Origin: JBMOLK01 sp049325575
Lineage (GTDB): Bacteria > Bacillota > Clostridia > Acetivibrionales > Acetivibrionaceae
Length of the DNA stretch: 11,698 bases
Assembly (NCBI GenBank): GCA_049325575.1
Contig: JBMOLK010000171.1
Location: 1-11,698 of the forward strand
Reading direction: 5' to 3'
Shown: positions 1 through 6,608 of the stretch, piece by piece
Numbering within the stretch: the first letter of the stretch is position 1
Layout of the letters: every line of letters starts with the position of its first letter
Made by a program: the position numbers and the translations under genes
Notes under the pieces: generated by a model
Told to the model about the DNA's origin: nothing
Databases searched by the model: none
The model's input: only the letters and a program-made list of their open reading frames with translations

Positions 1-321
1 AAATACTCTCACTGCTACTTAAAGACAGGTGAACACAAAGACAAGTGGATAAGTTTATCTCATGACCTATCATTCCAGTATTATAATGAAAGCCATCTGA
101 ATGATACCTGGAATCTAATATCTCCCGATGTAGAGCTGGAGATTACCATGTGTATGGGAGCCTTTGAACACAGTAAAATTCCTCAGCTCATGCCATTCAT
201 AGTCAATATAAAGCATTATGAGTTTTTTGTAAAAGCAAAAGGAAGGATCAAAATTGAGAATACCTGGATTGATGTAAATAATCTCAATGGTGTTTTTGAA
301 CGTCACTATGGAATCTGGTAA
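1..321 (+). CDS. C-terminal part of an unrecognised protein (start outside window)
   Basis: Frame 1 is open from the first base to TAA at 319-321, giving 106 codons with no start needed inside the window. The reading is plausible protein: balanced composition, several Trp and Tyr, and no transmembrane or low-complexity stretch. It ends in ...FERHYGIW. I do not recognise a family, and no catalytic motif or signal is visible in this tail. The gene stops 73 bases before the RDD gene on the same strand, so the two could share a transcript; no clear hairpin-plus-T terminator separates them. The call rests on the open frame and on its orientation matching the next two genes. Confidence 0.6.
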   Translation, partial: KYSHCYLKTGEHKDKWISLSHDLSFQYYNESHLNDTWNLISPDVELEITMCMGAFEHSKIPQLMPFIVNIKHYEFFVKAKGRIKIENTWIDVNNLNGVFERHYGIW

Positions 322-394
322 TATTCTATACTATCTTTTAATAAAAGAATTTTAAGGCAAACAAGAGGATCTTAAGTAACAAAGGGAGGTTAAC

Positions 395-1381
395 ATGAAT
401 ACAAGCAAATTATTTAGAAGGTTTTGGGCCTATTACTTTGACAATATTATAGTAGCCGGTATTTATGCAGGGATTCTGATAGTTTTAAAAATGTTTGGTG
501 TAAGCATATCCTTACAGGGAGTCTTGGAGCAAAATTATACCGACCTGGTAACATTCTACTTAACATATGGATTATTATTTCTTGTATACGAAATTAGTTT
601 TCTGTGTTCAAGTTTATCTGCAACTCCCGGCAAATTAATTTTAGGCCTGGAAGTAGTCTGTTATAACCAGGGCAGCTTATTTAAAGTTTTCATAAGATCA
701 CTTGTAAAGGTTATAGCTACGTTAATAAGCTTTGTTCCCTTTATTTTCTTTCTTATTGCCGCGTTTACGGAAAATAAACAGTCACCGCACGACATAATAG
801 CCAGTACACTTGTGGTCAGAAAAAATAATGCTGCTTCAAAAAAAATAAATAACATAAACTTAATAGAAGAAATGCAGAAAAGGGGCATTAATACATACAG
901 TGAACAGTTGGCTTTAGCCAGTGAGTTAAACGGCACAAGTAAGAACACTGCCAGTGCCTCCTATTCATGGCTCGGGTTATTAATTTTAGTTATTGCAATT
1001 TTTTGCAGTGTAAGTTTTATTACATTATCTTTCTCAGATTTTATAAACTATGCTCAAAAAGTGAGTGTATCGCAGCCCAGATACAAAGATAACGGACTTA
1101 AAGTGGAGGAAAGCATAGCCAATAAATATGTAGGGTCATGGATAAGCAGCGATAAGACAGTTGGATTTAGAGTTTACTATAATAAGGAAACCGGCACTAT
1201 GTATATAAATTCAAGTAAAAGGGGTCTTAAATTCAGGTTTGACAGCAGTAACACACTTTTTGTGACAGATGGAAACAATAATGAGTTTAAAATAAAATTA
1301 TCCAATAATTCTCTTATCATGACACGTCCGCTTAATGGACAGTTGGAAATAAGATTCGTTTTACGCAAGGTTGAAGAATAG
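395..1381 (+). CDS. RDD-family membrane protein with extra C-terminal extracytoplasmic domain
   Basis: 328 residues. The start is supported by AAAGGGAGG ending 5 bases before ATG. Residues 7-145 form an RDD domain: the Arg/Asp-bearing first helix (RRFWAYYFDN, 8-17), SATPGKLILGLEVV (75-88) and SPHDIIASTLVV (130-141) are family hallmarks. Hydrophobic spans lie near 18-35, 53-72 and 106-124. A polar linker follows, then another helix at about 190-213, and a beta-rich tail (about 235-328) that would lie outside the cell if the last helix crosses the membrane. Most RDD proteins end soon after the domain, so the extra helix and tail are an extension. Some family members have been linked to ion transport; what this one does is unknown. 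The tail (NKYVGSWISSDKTVGFRVYY) resembles small barrel or lipocalin-like ligand-binding domains, but that is a weak impression. It is probably independent of the kinase gene 170 bases downstream. Confidence 0.8.
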   Translation: MNTSKLFRRFWAYYFDNIIVAGIYAGILIVLKMFGVSISLQGVLEQNYTDLVTFYLTYGLLFLVYEISFLCSSLSATPGKLILGLEVVCYNQGSLFKVFIRSLVKVIATLISFVPFIFFLIAAFTENKQSPHDIIASTLVVRKNNAASKKINNINLIEEMQKRGINTYSEQLALASELNGTSKNTASASYSWLGLLILVIAIFCSVSFITLSFSDFINYAQKVSVSQPRYKDNGLKVEESIANKYVGSWISSDKTVGFRVYYNKETGTMYINSSKRGLKFRFDSSNTLFVTDGNNNEFKIKLSNNSLIMTRPLNGQLEIRFVLRKVEE

Positions 1382-1496
1382 CCAGCGAATCATATATTTA
1401 TCTTCAAAGTTCGCTATCTCTAATAAACCGTATATAAAAACTTCAGTACTTATAGTATATTTCGCGAAAAAGTAGTAAAATAATACTCATTAAACA

Positions 1497-1524
1497 TTTA
1501 CATAAATAGGACAATTTATATTCT
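1497..1524 (+). promoter_or_regulatory. Candidate sigma-A promoter for the histidine kinase
   Basis: TTTACA (1497-1502, five of six matches to TTGACA) is followed after 16 bases by TATTCT (1519-1524, four of six to TATAAT). It sits about 28 bases before the kinase ATG, leaving a short leader with the ribosome site. A 10-bp palindrome TTTCGCGAAA at 1460-1469 lies upstream and could be an operator. Both are pattern matches only. Confidence 0.35.
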
Positions 1525-1551
1525 TTCTTAAATTTTAGTGAGGGCTGCTAC

Positions 1552-3354
1552 ATGTTACGGTTGAAAGACGCAATTGATGAGAAGACCTTGGTTATCATTC
1601 AGAGAATGCTTATGCAATTTCTGCGAAGTTCCACTGCTTTATATGAAGTCGTTGGTACATATGTATACAGCATCTTTGAGGGCCAATACTGCCAATATTT
1701 AAACGATGTCTCATACAAAAATGCCGGGTATTGTCATCAGGAAGCACTTAGTTCGGAAAAATGGATATGTCATAAGGACTGCCTTAGAGTATCCAAAGAA
1801 TCCATGGAAAAAAGAGAGCCCGTTGAAATGGAATGCTCCGGCGGCATCAACATATATGCCGTACCCATTATACATAATGACTGGGTGATAGGGAGCATCA
1901 ATGCTGGAATAACAAATCCACCTTTGGATAAAAGCAAGCTTGAATCTATTGCCAAACTCTTCAATATTGATGCCGGTGACCTGGAGCAGCATGCTTGTGA
2001 ATATAAAAGACTTACCCATGAAGAGATGGAAATCGCCCGAATGCAGCTTAGAATGGCATCCCTTCTTATCTCGTCTTTATATGATACCAAAGTAAAACAA
2101 ATTGAAGCAGAAACTGAAGTTAAAAGGCAAAAAGAACAGCTGGAGGCCATACTAGATAATATGTCCGAGTCTTTATTCATATTTGATAGTAACGGCAAGT
2201 ATCTTCTTATAAATAAGGCAGGCAGAGAATATTTTGGAAGAAGCTTAGAAAAGGTGGGAGAAAGCTATGGCTTTGTGGAATACTATGATTTGGAGGGAAA
2301 TAGAGTTCCTTTTGAGGATGCTCCCGGCTATCATGTTCTACATGGCAGGGCTGTTACTGAAAAAGTTTTACTAGTGAAATCTCCCTTGCAGGAAAAGTAT
2401 GTAAGCATGAGTGGCTCACCGATATTTGATGAAAAAGGGAGCTTTATGTATGGAGTAGTAACCAGCCGTGATGTTACTGAGAAGATAAAACAAGAACAGA
2501 TGATAAAGCAGCATAAGGATATTCTCCTAAAATCAGAAAAAGCAAAAAAGGAAGCTCTTGAAAAAGCTATGAAAATGAAGGATGAATTCCTGGCAACCAT
2601 CACCCATGAGTTTAAAACTCCATTAACCGTTATTAACGCAGCAATTCAAGTCATTAACACTCTATATGGCAATCAGATTTCCGAGAGTGTAAAGAAGCAT
2701 ATTCAAAGAATAAGGATGAACTCCTTTAGACAGCTCCGGCTTGTAAATAATCTCCTTGACATTACCAAATATAACGCAGGACATATTAAGGTACAAAAGC
2801 AGTATGTGGATATAGTTTATTTAACCGGTGCCATAACAGACTCAGTTATGCTTTTTGCAAAGCAAAAGGAAGTAAACTTGCACTTCTCCAGTGAAATTGA
2901 TTATAAGGTGATGGCAATTGATGATGAAAAATATGAAAAGATACTGTTAAACCTCTTATCCAATGCCATTAAGTTTACGCCCAAAGGTAAATCAATTTAT
3001 GTAAATTTGTCATTTAAAAGCAGAAAAGCCATAATTAAAGTAAAAGATGAGGGTGTAGGAATTCCAAAGGATAAGCAGGATATAATTTTTGAACGGTTTG
3101 GACAGGTAGATAGTTCCCTTACAAGGCAGGCAGAGGGGACAGGTATAGGGTTGTCTTTGGTAAATGCTCTTTTATCCGTATTAGGCGGTACAATAGAATT
3201 AGAAAGTGAAATGGGAAAAGGAAGCACATTTACGGTGACACTCCCAATAACTAAGTTAAAGAAAAATGTTTTGCCACAGGATAAACTGCAGCAGACCAAC
3301 AGCAGGATAATGCAGGCTGTAGAAGTGGAATTTTCGGATATATATTCAAGCTAG
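1552..3354 (+). CDS. Soluble PocR-PAS sensor histidine kinase
   Basis: 600 residues, start preceded by GTGAGGG. Order of parts: an N-terminal PocR-type ligand-binding region (about 10-165) with the family's Cys/His-rich core, including WICHKDC at 71-77 and C61, C95; a helix/coiled coil (about 175-200); a PAS domain (about 198-315); a second helix (about 315-345); a HisKA domain with phospho-acceptor H352 in THEFKTPL; and an ATPase domain with the N box (NLLSNAIKF, N471), G1 DEGVGI (499-504), F-box region IFERFGQ (512-518) and G2 GTGIGLS (529-535). There is no transmembrane segment, so it should sense a cytoplasmic ligand. PocR domains are known or proposed to bind small hydrocarbon derivatives or metal centres; the ligand here cannot be read from sequence. 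The last 35 residues after the ATPase domain are a short unassigned tail. No response regulator gene is adjacent, so its partner must lie elsewhere. The gene is flanked by its own candidate promoter and a bidirectional terminator, suggesting a single-gene unit. Confidence 0.9.
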   Translation: MLRLKDAIDEKTLVIIQRMLMQFLRSSTALYEVVGTYVYSIFEGQYCQYLNDVSYKNAGYCHQEALSSEKWICHKDCLRVSKESMEKREPVEMECSGGINIYAVPIIHNDWVIGSINAGITNPPLDKSKLESIAKLFNIDAGDLEQHACEYKRLTHEEMEIARMQLRMASLLISSLYDTKVKQIEAETEVKRQKEQLEAILDNMSESLFIFDSNGKYLLINKAGREYFGRSLEKVGESYGFVEYYDLEGNRVPFEDAPGYHVLHGRAVTEKVLLVKSPLQEKYVSMSGSPIFDEKGSFMYGVVTSRDVTEKIKQEQMIKQHKDILLKSEKAKKEALEKAMKMKDEFLATITHEFKTPLTVINAAIQVINTLYGNQISESVKKHIQRIRMNSFRQLRLVNNLLDITKYNAGHIKVQKQYVDIVYLTGAITDSVMLFAKQKEVNLHFSSEIDYKVMAIDDEKYEKILLNLLSNAIKFTPKGKSIYVNLSFKSRKAIIKVKDEGVGIPKDKQDIIFERFGQVDSSLTRQAEGTGIGLSLVNALLSVLGGTIELESEMGKGSTFTVTLPITKLKKNVLPQDKLQQTNSRIMQAVEVEFSDIYSS

Positions 3355-3385
3355 TTGTGAATAAAATTTATTGCTTTTAAAATAA

Positions 3386-3424
3386 AAAATACCTCCTATC
3401 AGAATGAATTACAGGAGGTATTTT
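3386..3424. terminator. Bidirectional intrinsic terminator between convergent genes
   Basis: A perfect 12-bp stem (AAAATACCTCCT at 3386-3397 with its complement at 3413-3424) and a 15-base loop lies between the kinase stop (3354) and the convergent coiled-coil gene stop (3436). The A/T ends of the stem supply a U-run in either direction, more strongly for the minus-strand transcript. The right arm contains AGGAGG followed by TATTTTATG, which imitates a ribosome site but leads to no gene. Confidence 0.82.
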
Positions 3425-3435
3425 ATGAAAAAACT

Positions 3436-4221
3436 TTATTCTAAAGGTAAAGATTGCAGCTTTACTAAAGTCTCGCCGCTTACAGGATAGCTTGACCACT
3501 CTTTTAAAAACTCTCTATTTAGAAAATCCTTTTCAATAGTCTGGACTTCAAAAACTCCGCTTGAATTACCCGGAATTCCAGCCAAATAGTAAAATCCTGC
3601 TGTAAAAGGTTTTGAATCTGCAGGAATATAAATTTCCTGTCTATCTTTTGAGAATAATGCATATGAGTAAGTTGTAACTCTTCCCCATCTATCAGGACTT
3701 CCTACCACTGTTTTATAACCTTCGAACTCCCAAAGCCCCATTTTATGATATCCATCATATGCTGTTGGCTTAACCTGTTGTTGTAACAGTTCTACTTGCT
3801 CCTTTAGCCCGTGGTTTTCTTCTAACAGCCTATTATTATCAGTGGTAAGTTTATGATTTTCTTCTAAAAGCCTATTGTTAGCCTCTATAAGACTTTGATT
3901 TTCTACTGCCAGGCTTTTGTTTTTTTCATTAAGTCTACTTATATCGTTTAGAAGAGTGTTGTTCTCTAATGATAGTTTGCTGTTAGCCTGCTCAAGTTCA
4001 GTGTTTTTGTTTTGAAGCTTACCCACTATCCCCCTTAAAACGTCAATCTCAATGGTCAGCTCATTAACTTTCTTTAATGCTGTATCAAGCCTGTGCTTTA
4101 ATCCATTGGATAATCCTAGTGAAGAAGGTTCTGCAACCACTGCCACCGTACTTGTTAACATCAATCCAAGAATGACAGTAACTATTATTATCTTTCTATT
4201 TAATCTTTTTATTCCCTTCAC
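3436..4221 (-). CDS. Exported or membrane-anchored coiled-coil protein
   Basis: The best start is GTG at 4221-4219, giving 261 residues: GGGGGA lies 9 bases upstream and the protein then begins directly with a basic N-terminus and hydrophobic core (KRLNRK, then residues 11-29). The in-frame ATG at 4284 would add 21 residues with no comparable ribosome site. Residues 1-30 look like a signal peptide, with possible cleavage after TVAVVA, or an uncleaved anchor. Residues about 41-150 are a long coiled coil rich in L/N/E/K, ending in near-identical 14-residue units (NNRLLEENHKLTTD, then NNRLLEENHGLKEQ). Residues 151-261 are a globular tail with many aromatic residues (Y, W, F) and DRWGRVTTYSYALFSKD. 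No enzyme motif is visible. A role as an envelope or spore-surface structural protein is inference. It converges with the kinase gene and stands alone. Confidence 0.7.
   Translation of the reverse strand: MKGIKRLNRKIIIVTVILGLMLTSTVAVVAEPSSLGLSNGLKHRLDTALKKVNELTIEIDVLRGIVGKLQNKNTELEQANSKLSLENNTLLNDISRLNEKNKSLAVENQSLIEANNRLLEENHKLTTDNNRLLEENHGLKEQVELLQQQVKPTAYDGYHKMGLWEFEGYKTVVGSPDRWGRVTTYSYALFSKDRQEIYIPADSKPFTAGFYYLAGIPGNSSGVFEVQTIEKDFLNREFLKEWSSYPVSGETLVKLQSLPLE
3812..3880 (-). repeat. Tandem 42-bp (14-residue) coding repeat in the coiled coil
   Basis: Two 27-base blocks, 3812-3838 and 3854-3880, are nearly identical and lie 42 bases apart. They encode NNRLLEENH twice, i.e. two heptads per unit. 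Retained DNA identity, not only protein similarity, points to a recent duplication within the coiled-coil region, so unit number may vary between strains. Confidence 0.6.
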
Positions 4222-4441
4222 TACTCTAATTCCCCCATCTAAGTTTAATTGTTTGAACCGGTATAGAATCGGCAAAAGTAACATTAATCATTCTAACATC
4301 TATGTAAAGCTTTTTCACTGTTATTATCTGCCGTTAAAAGAAAAAGACTTATACGTTAACCCGCAAAGGTCTTATCTTAGTGATCCATCGGCTGGTCCTC
4401 TGTGATATTTTAATTTAGAAAGTAAAAGGAGAGGGTAAGAA

Positions 4442-4798
4442 ATGACTTACTACAAGAGTGTTGAAGTGGTAATAAGAGAAATGAACCAAAAGAAAGGCAA
4501 GTATCAGAAACAATTGGACAGGGTAAAAGAGAATTTGTCAGACCTGTTTAAACTGCTCAATACAGCACAGGATAATTATGACAACGCTTTAGAGGAAACA
4601 CAAACAGAACAGGCTATTTTGTACCAGTCTGAAATTGACAAACTCAAAGCTGAAATAGCCACTCACGAATACGCTAAATCCGTTTTAGAGGACAAGTTTG
4701 ACAAGGTAGACACAGATTACAGGCAGGACTATTTTGACGCTGCAGACGAGGATACAAAAGCTGTAGACCGTCAATTTGAAGCTGAAAAGATTCGCTGA
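4442..4798 (+). CDS. Small coiled-coil protein, unrecognised; C-terminus may be recombinant
   Basis: 118 residues, start well supported by AAAGGAGAGGG ending 6 bases before ATG. The protein is almost entirely charged amphipathic helix (K, E, D, Q rich, with regular L/I spacing at about 5-90), with no signal peptide or membrane span, so it is probably cytoplasmic. I do not recognise a family; small charged coiled-coil proteins of this sort are common in phage and mobile-element gene sets, which is only an analogy. Its 3' end overlaps, in a different frame, the start of a subtilase fragment: the final codons (KIR, stop at 4796-4798) use the same bases that encode RFAD of the protease. The original C-terminus may therefore have been replaced at a deletion or recombination joint near 4780-4790. 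The strong ribosome site and uninterrupted frame suggest it is still translated. Confidence 0.55.
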   Translation: MTYYKSVEVVIREMNQKKGKYQKQLDRVKENLSDLFKLLNTAQDNYDNALEETQTEQAILYQSEIDKLKAEIATHEYAKSVLEDKFDKVDTDYRQDYFDAADEDTKAVDRQFEAEKIR

Positions 4799-5085
4799 TT
4801 TTTCTGCTATGGGTAAAATTGACTTTTGTGCTCCTGGCGTAAATATCCTGTCTACATACCTGGGCAATAGCTATGCAACTTTAAGTGGAACATCAATGGC
4901 TACCCCCACATGTATCAGGTGTTTTGGGGTTGATGTTGTCTGACATCAGAAATGATATAGATGGCAATGGTAGTGTATCTACTAAAGAAGTAAATAGTAT
5001 TCTTTTTAGATACGTTGAGGATATTGGTACTGTTGGATATGATAATATTTTTGGGAATGGAGTTTTAAAAGCCGGACACTATTAA
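4788..5085 (+). pseudogene. Remnant of a subtilisin-like serine protease, truncated and frameshifted
   Basis: The frame at 4788-4943 reads RFADFSAMGKIDFCAPGVNI...SYATLSGTSMATP, the S8 subtilase block around the catalytic Ser (GTSMATP). It then runs out of frame to TGA at 4941. The +1 frame from about 4903 continues the same family correctly: PHVSGVLGLMLSDI, then DNIFGNGVLKA near the end, stop at 5083-5085. Removing one C from the CCCCC run at 4906-4910 would restore GTSMATPHVSG, so a single-base insertion is the break. The regions carrying the catalytic Asp and His are absent; the fragment abuts the coiled-coil ORF instead. A segment NDIDGNGSVSTKEV between the Ser helix and the end looks like an EF-hand/dockerin-style calcium loop inserted into the protease. 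No functional protease can come from this. Confidence 0.8.
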
Positions 5086-5141
5086 AGAAAAAAATTAGTT
5101 TTTTATAAGGTTAGGGACTTATTTTTAATACAAAAAAAGAA

Positions 5142-5164
5142 TATAATAAAATTTGGGGGGGGGG
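5142..5164 (+). promoter_or_regulatory. Perfect -10 box followed by a ten-G tract at the expected transcript start
   Basis: TATAAT (5142-5147) is a perfect -10 element; the -35 region is poor (TTATTT at 5119-5124 at 17-base spacing). Seven bases on, where transcription should begin, is an uninterrupted run of ten G (5155-5164), followed by AAAAACACAC and the phospholipase ATG at 5175. The G run is also the only purine-rich G element available as a Shine-Dalgarno, pairing with the 16S tail by G-C and one G-U pair. A homopolymer at this position could change length by slippage. Confidence 0.6.
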
Positions 5165-5174
5165 AAAAACACAC

Positions 5175-6089
5175 ATGAAATTTACTAAAATCAAAAGTTT
5201 AATAGCAGTTGCTATTTGTACTACTACACTGTTATCTATTTCAAATATAGGTCTTGCAGCGAAAAAAGATAACGAAAAATCGACTAACCCACCACCGTTA
5301 GAGTATATAAGTGAAGCTGATGTTGATTTCACAAGTATCATAAATAGTGGTATTCCATTACATAGTGAGGAAAATATATTTGTATCAGATGCACCAGAAG
5401 TAGGTATTGCTTGGGCTAAAGAGGCACATGATCAAATGGCAAATAGAGCTTTGACTATTTTAAAAAATGATAAAGGAACTACTGTTTATAATATGTTAAA
5501 TGAAATGGTTCCTTATCCACCAGGTGGTTATACAAATGGAGGCTTCATAGCATGTGTGAGAGCTTGGCAGGCTGATGAAAGAGAAAATGATAGTAGCACT
5601 TATGCAGGACATTTTTATGGTGCTGATGGCAAGAATTATCTTGGACAGACAAGTCCGACTGCATATACTCGTTTTAATAACCATTATTATAATGCCGTTA
5701 CACTTTATAATAGTGGTAAAAAGTATGAAGGATATGAAGAGTTAGGAATGGCCATTCACTACCTACAAGATTTAAATGCCCCACATCATGCAGCAAATCA
5801 AATTGCGGTTTTATCAAATCATACTGATTATGAGGCGTGGGTGGATAGTAATATTTCTACATTTCTGATTAATAATGCAACAAGTACTACATACGACTAT
5901 GTTATGAATAGCACCTTCAAGAAAATGGCAGATGATTTTTCTGCTTCAGCAAGAGCAACATATAGTAATTGCAGCAATTCGGATTTCAGGACAATAGGAT
6001 TTAATGACACAAAAGAAAATTTAGCAAGAACCCAAAGAGCTATAGCTGGGTTATTTTATAGGTTTTTAAAAAACACGAATAGAATTTGA
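5175..6089 (+). CDS. plc: Secreted zinc-dependent phospholipase C, single-domain type
   Basis: 304 residues. Residues 1-29 are a signal peptide (MKFTKIK, hydrophobic core, GLAA); 30-79 look like a propeptide, and the mature enzyme of this family classically starts at a Trp, here W80. The metal ligands of the alpha-toxin/B. cereus PLC family can all be placed: W80, H85 (AHDQMANRA), D134 (QADERE), H146 (YAGHFYG), H195 and D199 (IHYLQD), H205 (APHHAAN), H216 and E220 (NHTDYEAW). The protein ends soon after the catalytic domain (RTQRAIAGLFYRF), so it lacks the C-terminal PLAT/C2 membrane-binding domain of clostridial alpha-toxin and resembles the B. cereus type. Expected reaction: hydrolysis of phosphatidylcholine-like lipids to diacylglycerol and phosphocholine outside the cell. 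It stands alone between a protease remnant and a terminator. Expression may depend on the ten-G tract just upstream. Family assignment is firm; substrate range and biological role are not shown. Confidence 0.92.
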   Translation: MKFTKIKSLIAVAICTTTLLSISNIGLAAKKDNEKSTNPPPLEYISEADVDFTSIINSGIPLHSEENIFVSDAPEVGIAWAKEAHDQMANRALTILKNDKGTTVYNMLNEMVPYPPGGYTNGGFIACVRAWQADERENDSSTYAGHFYGADGKNYLGQTSPTAYTRFNNHYYNAVTLYNSGKKYEGYEELGMAIHYLQDLNAPHHAANQIAVLSNHTDYEAWVDSNISTFLINNATSTTYDYVMNSTFKKMADDFSASARATYSNCSNSDFRTIGFNDTKENLARTQRAIAGLFYRFLKNTNRI

Positions 6090-6130
6090 TTTACGTCTCG
6101 TATAATAAATTTATATCTGTTGACGGTCTG

Positions 6131-6165
6131 TGCTAGGTGTGTGTCCCGCATACCCTAGCATTTTT
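6131..6165 (+). terminator. Intrinsic terminator after phospholipase C
   Basis: TGCTAGG (6131-6137) pairs with CCTAGCA (6154-6160); the stem extends by four more pairs past one bulged C. It is followed at once by TTTTT (6161-6165). It lies 42 bases after the phospholipase stop, making that gene a single transcription unit. Confidence 0.8.
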
Positions 6166-6222
6166 GACTGTACTAAATGTGGTGCGAATTGCATATTAGT
6201 TAATTAAAAAGGGGTAAAAAGG

Positions 6223-6501
6223 ATGATAACTAAAATTTTTATAGCATTAGTTTTTTCGCTTTTGTTAATTCCCATTACTAATATTATACTTCTTATTGTT
6301 TACAAGATATCCAAAGGCATTTTTATAAAGAACAAACTATTTCTTGCCTTTTTTCTAATTGAATTATTAATTTTTACTACAGCTATTCTTGCACCTATAC
6401 CTGATGGAGGAATATTCGTACAGCTATTTTTAGGAGAAATTGTAGGAATAATCGTATTAGTAAATCAGATTACTTCACTTGCTATTTCAAGAAGAACTTA
6501 A
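6223..6501 (+). CDS. Small hydrophobic membrane protein, unrecognised
   Basis: 92 residues, ATG 8 bases after GGGG in AAAAAGGGG. Three hydrophobic spans are visible (about 4-27, 40-60, 66-88), with basic residues between the first two (KISKGIFIKNK) and a basic C-terminus (SRRT). No family motif is seen. It lies downstream of the phospholipase terminator, so it is probably a separate unit, and no partner gene is adjacent. Three-helix proteins of this size include antitoxins, immunity proteins and transporter subunits; nothing here decides between them. Confidence 0.6.
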   Translation: MITKIFIALVFSLLLIPITNIILLIVYKISKGIFIKNKLFLAFFLIELLIFTTAILAPIPDGGIFVQLFLGEIVGIIVLVNQITSLAISRRT

Positions 6502-6555
6502 CCTATAACTACTTAGAACTAACAATTCAAACTTGAGTTTATACGTAAGCGGTGG

Positions 6556-6603
6556 AAGCCTTCCATTTGATATAATGCGATAAAACAATCAGATGGGAGG
6601 CTT
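6556..6603 (+). promoter_or_regulatory. Inverted repeat bracketing the recombinase promoter and ribosome site
   Basis: AAGCCTTCCAT (6556-6566) and ATGGGAGGCTT (6593-6603) are complementary at 10 of 11 positions. Between them lies a perfect TATAAT (6571-6576); the right arm contains the GGGAGG ribosome site placed 8 bases before ATG at 6609. A repeat so placed could be an operator or recombinase-binding site. It would not sequester the ribosome site in the mRNA if transcription starts near 6583, since the left arm is then not transcribed. Confidence 0.5.
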
Positions 6604-6608
6604 TGACT

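Noticed and set aside
1384..1415. Inverted repeat AGCGAA/TTCGCT after the RDD gene as a terminator
   Set aside because: Only six base pairs with a 20-base loop and no T run; too weak to call.
1770..2198. Minus-strand open frame of 142 codons inside the kinase
   Set aside because: Shadow of the kinase; no ribosome site, and the plus frame has clear domains.
3413..3427. AGGAGG followed by TATTTTATG as a gene start
   Set aside because: The purine run is the right arm of the terminator stem; the frame after ATG has no supported gene and lies antisense to the convergent gene's end.
4052..4405. Plus-strand open frame of 117 codons opposite the coiled-coil gene
   Set aside because: Mostly antisense to a well-supported gene, no ribosome site, and unnatural composition.
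4341..4410. Possible riboswitch-like leader before the small coiled-coil gene (AACCCGCAAAGG, CCATCGGCTGG)
   Set aside because: It recalls pieces of c-di-GMP riboswitches, but the required GGACGCAAAGCC-type core and pairing pattern cannot be built; AAGAC/GTCTT is only five pairs.
5086..5116. AAAAAA/TTTTTT repeat after the protease remnant as a terminator
   Set aside because: An A/T-only stem of about six pairs is too weak, and the region is simply AT-rich.
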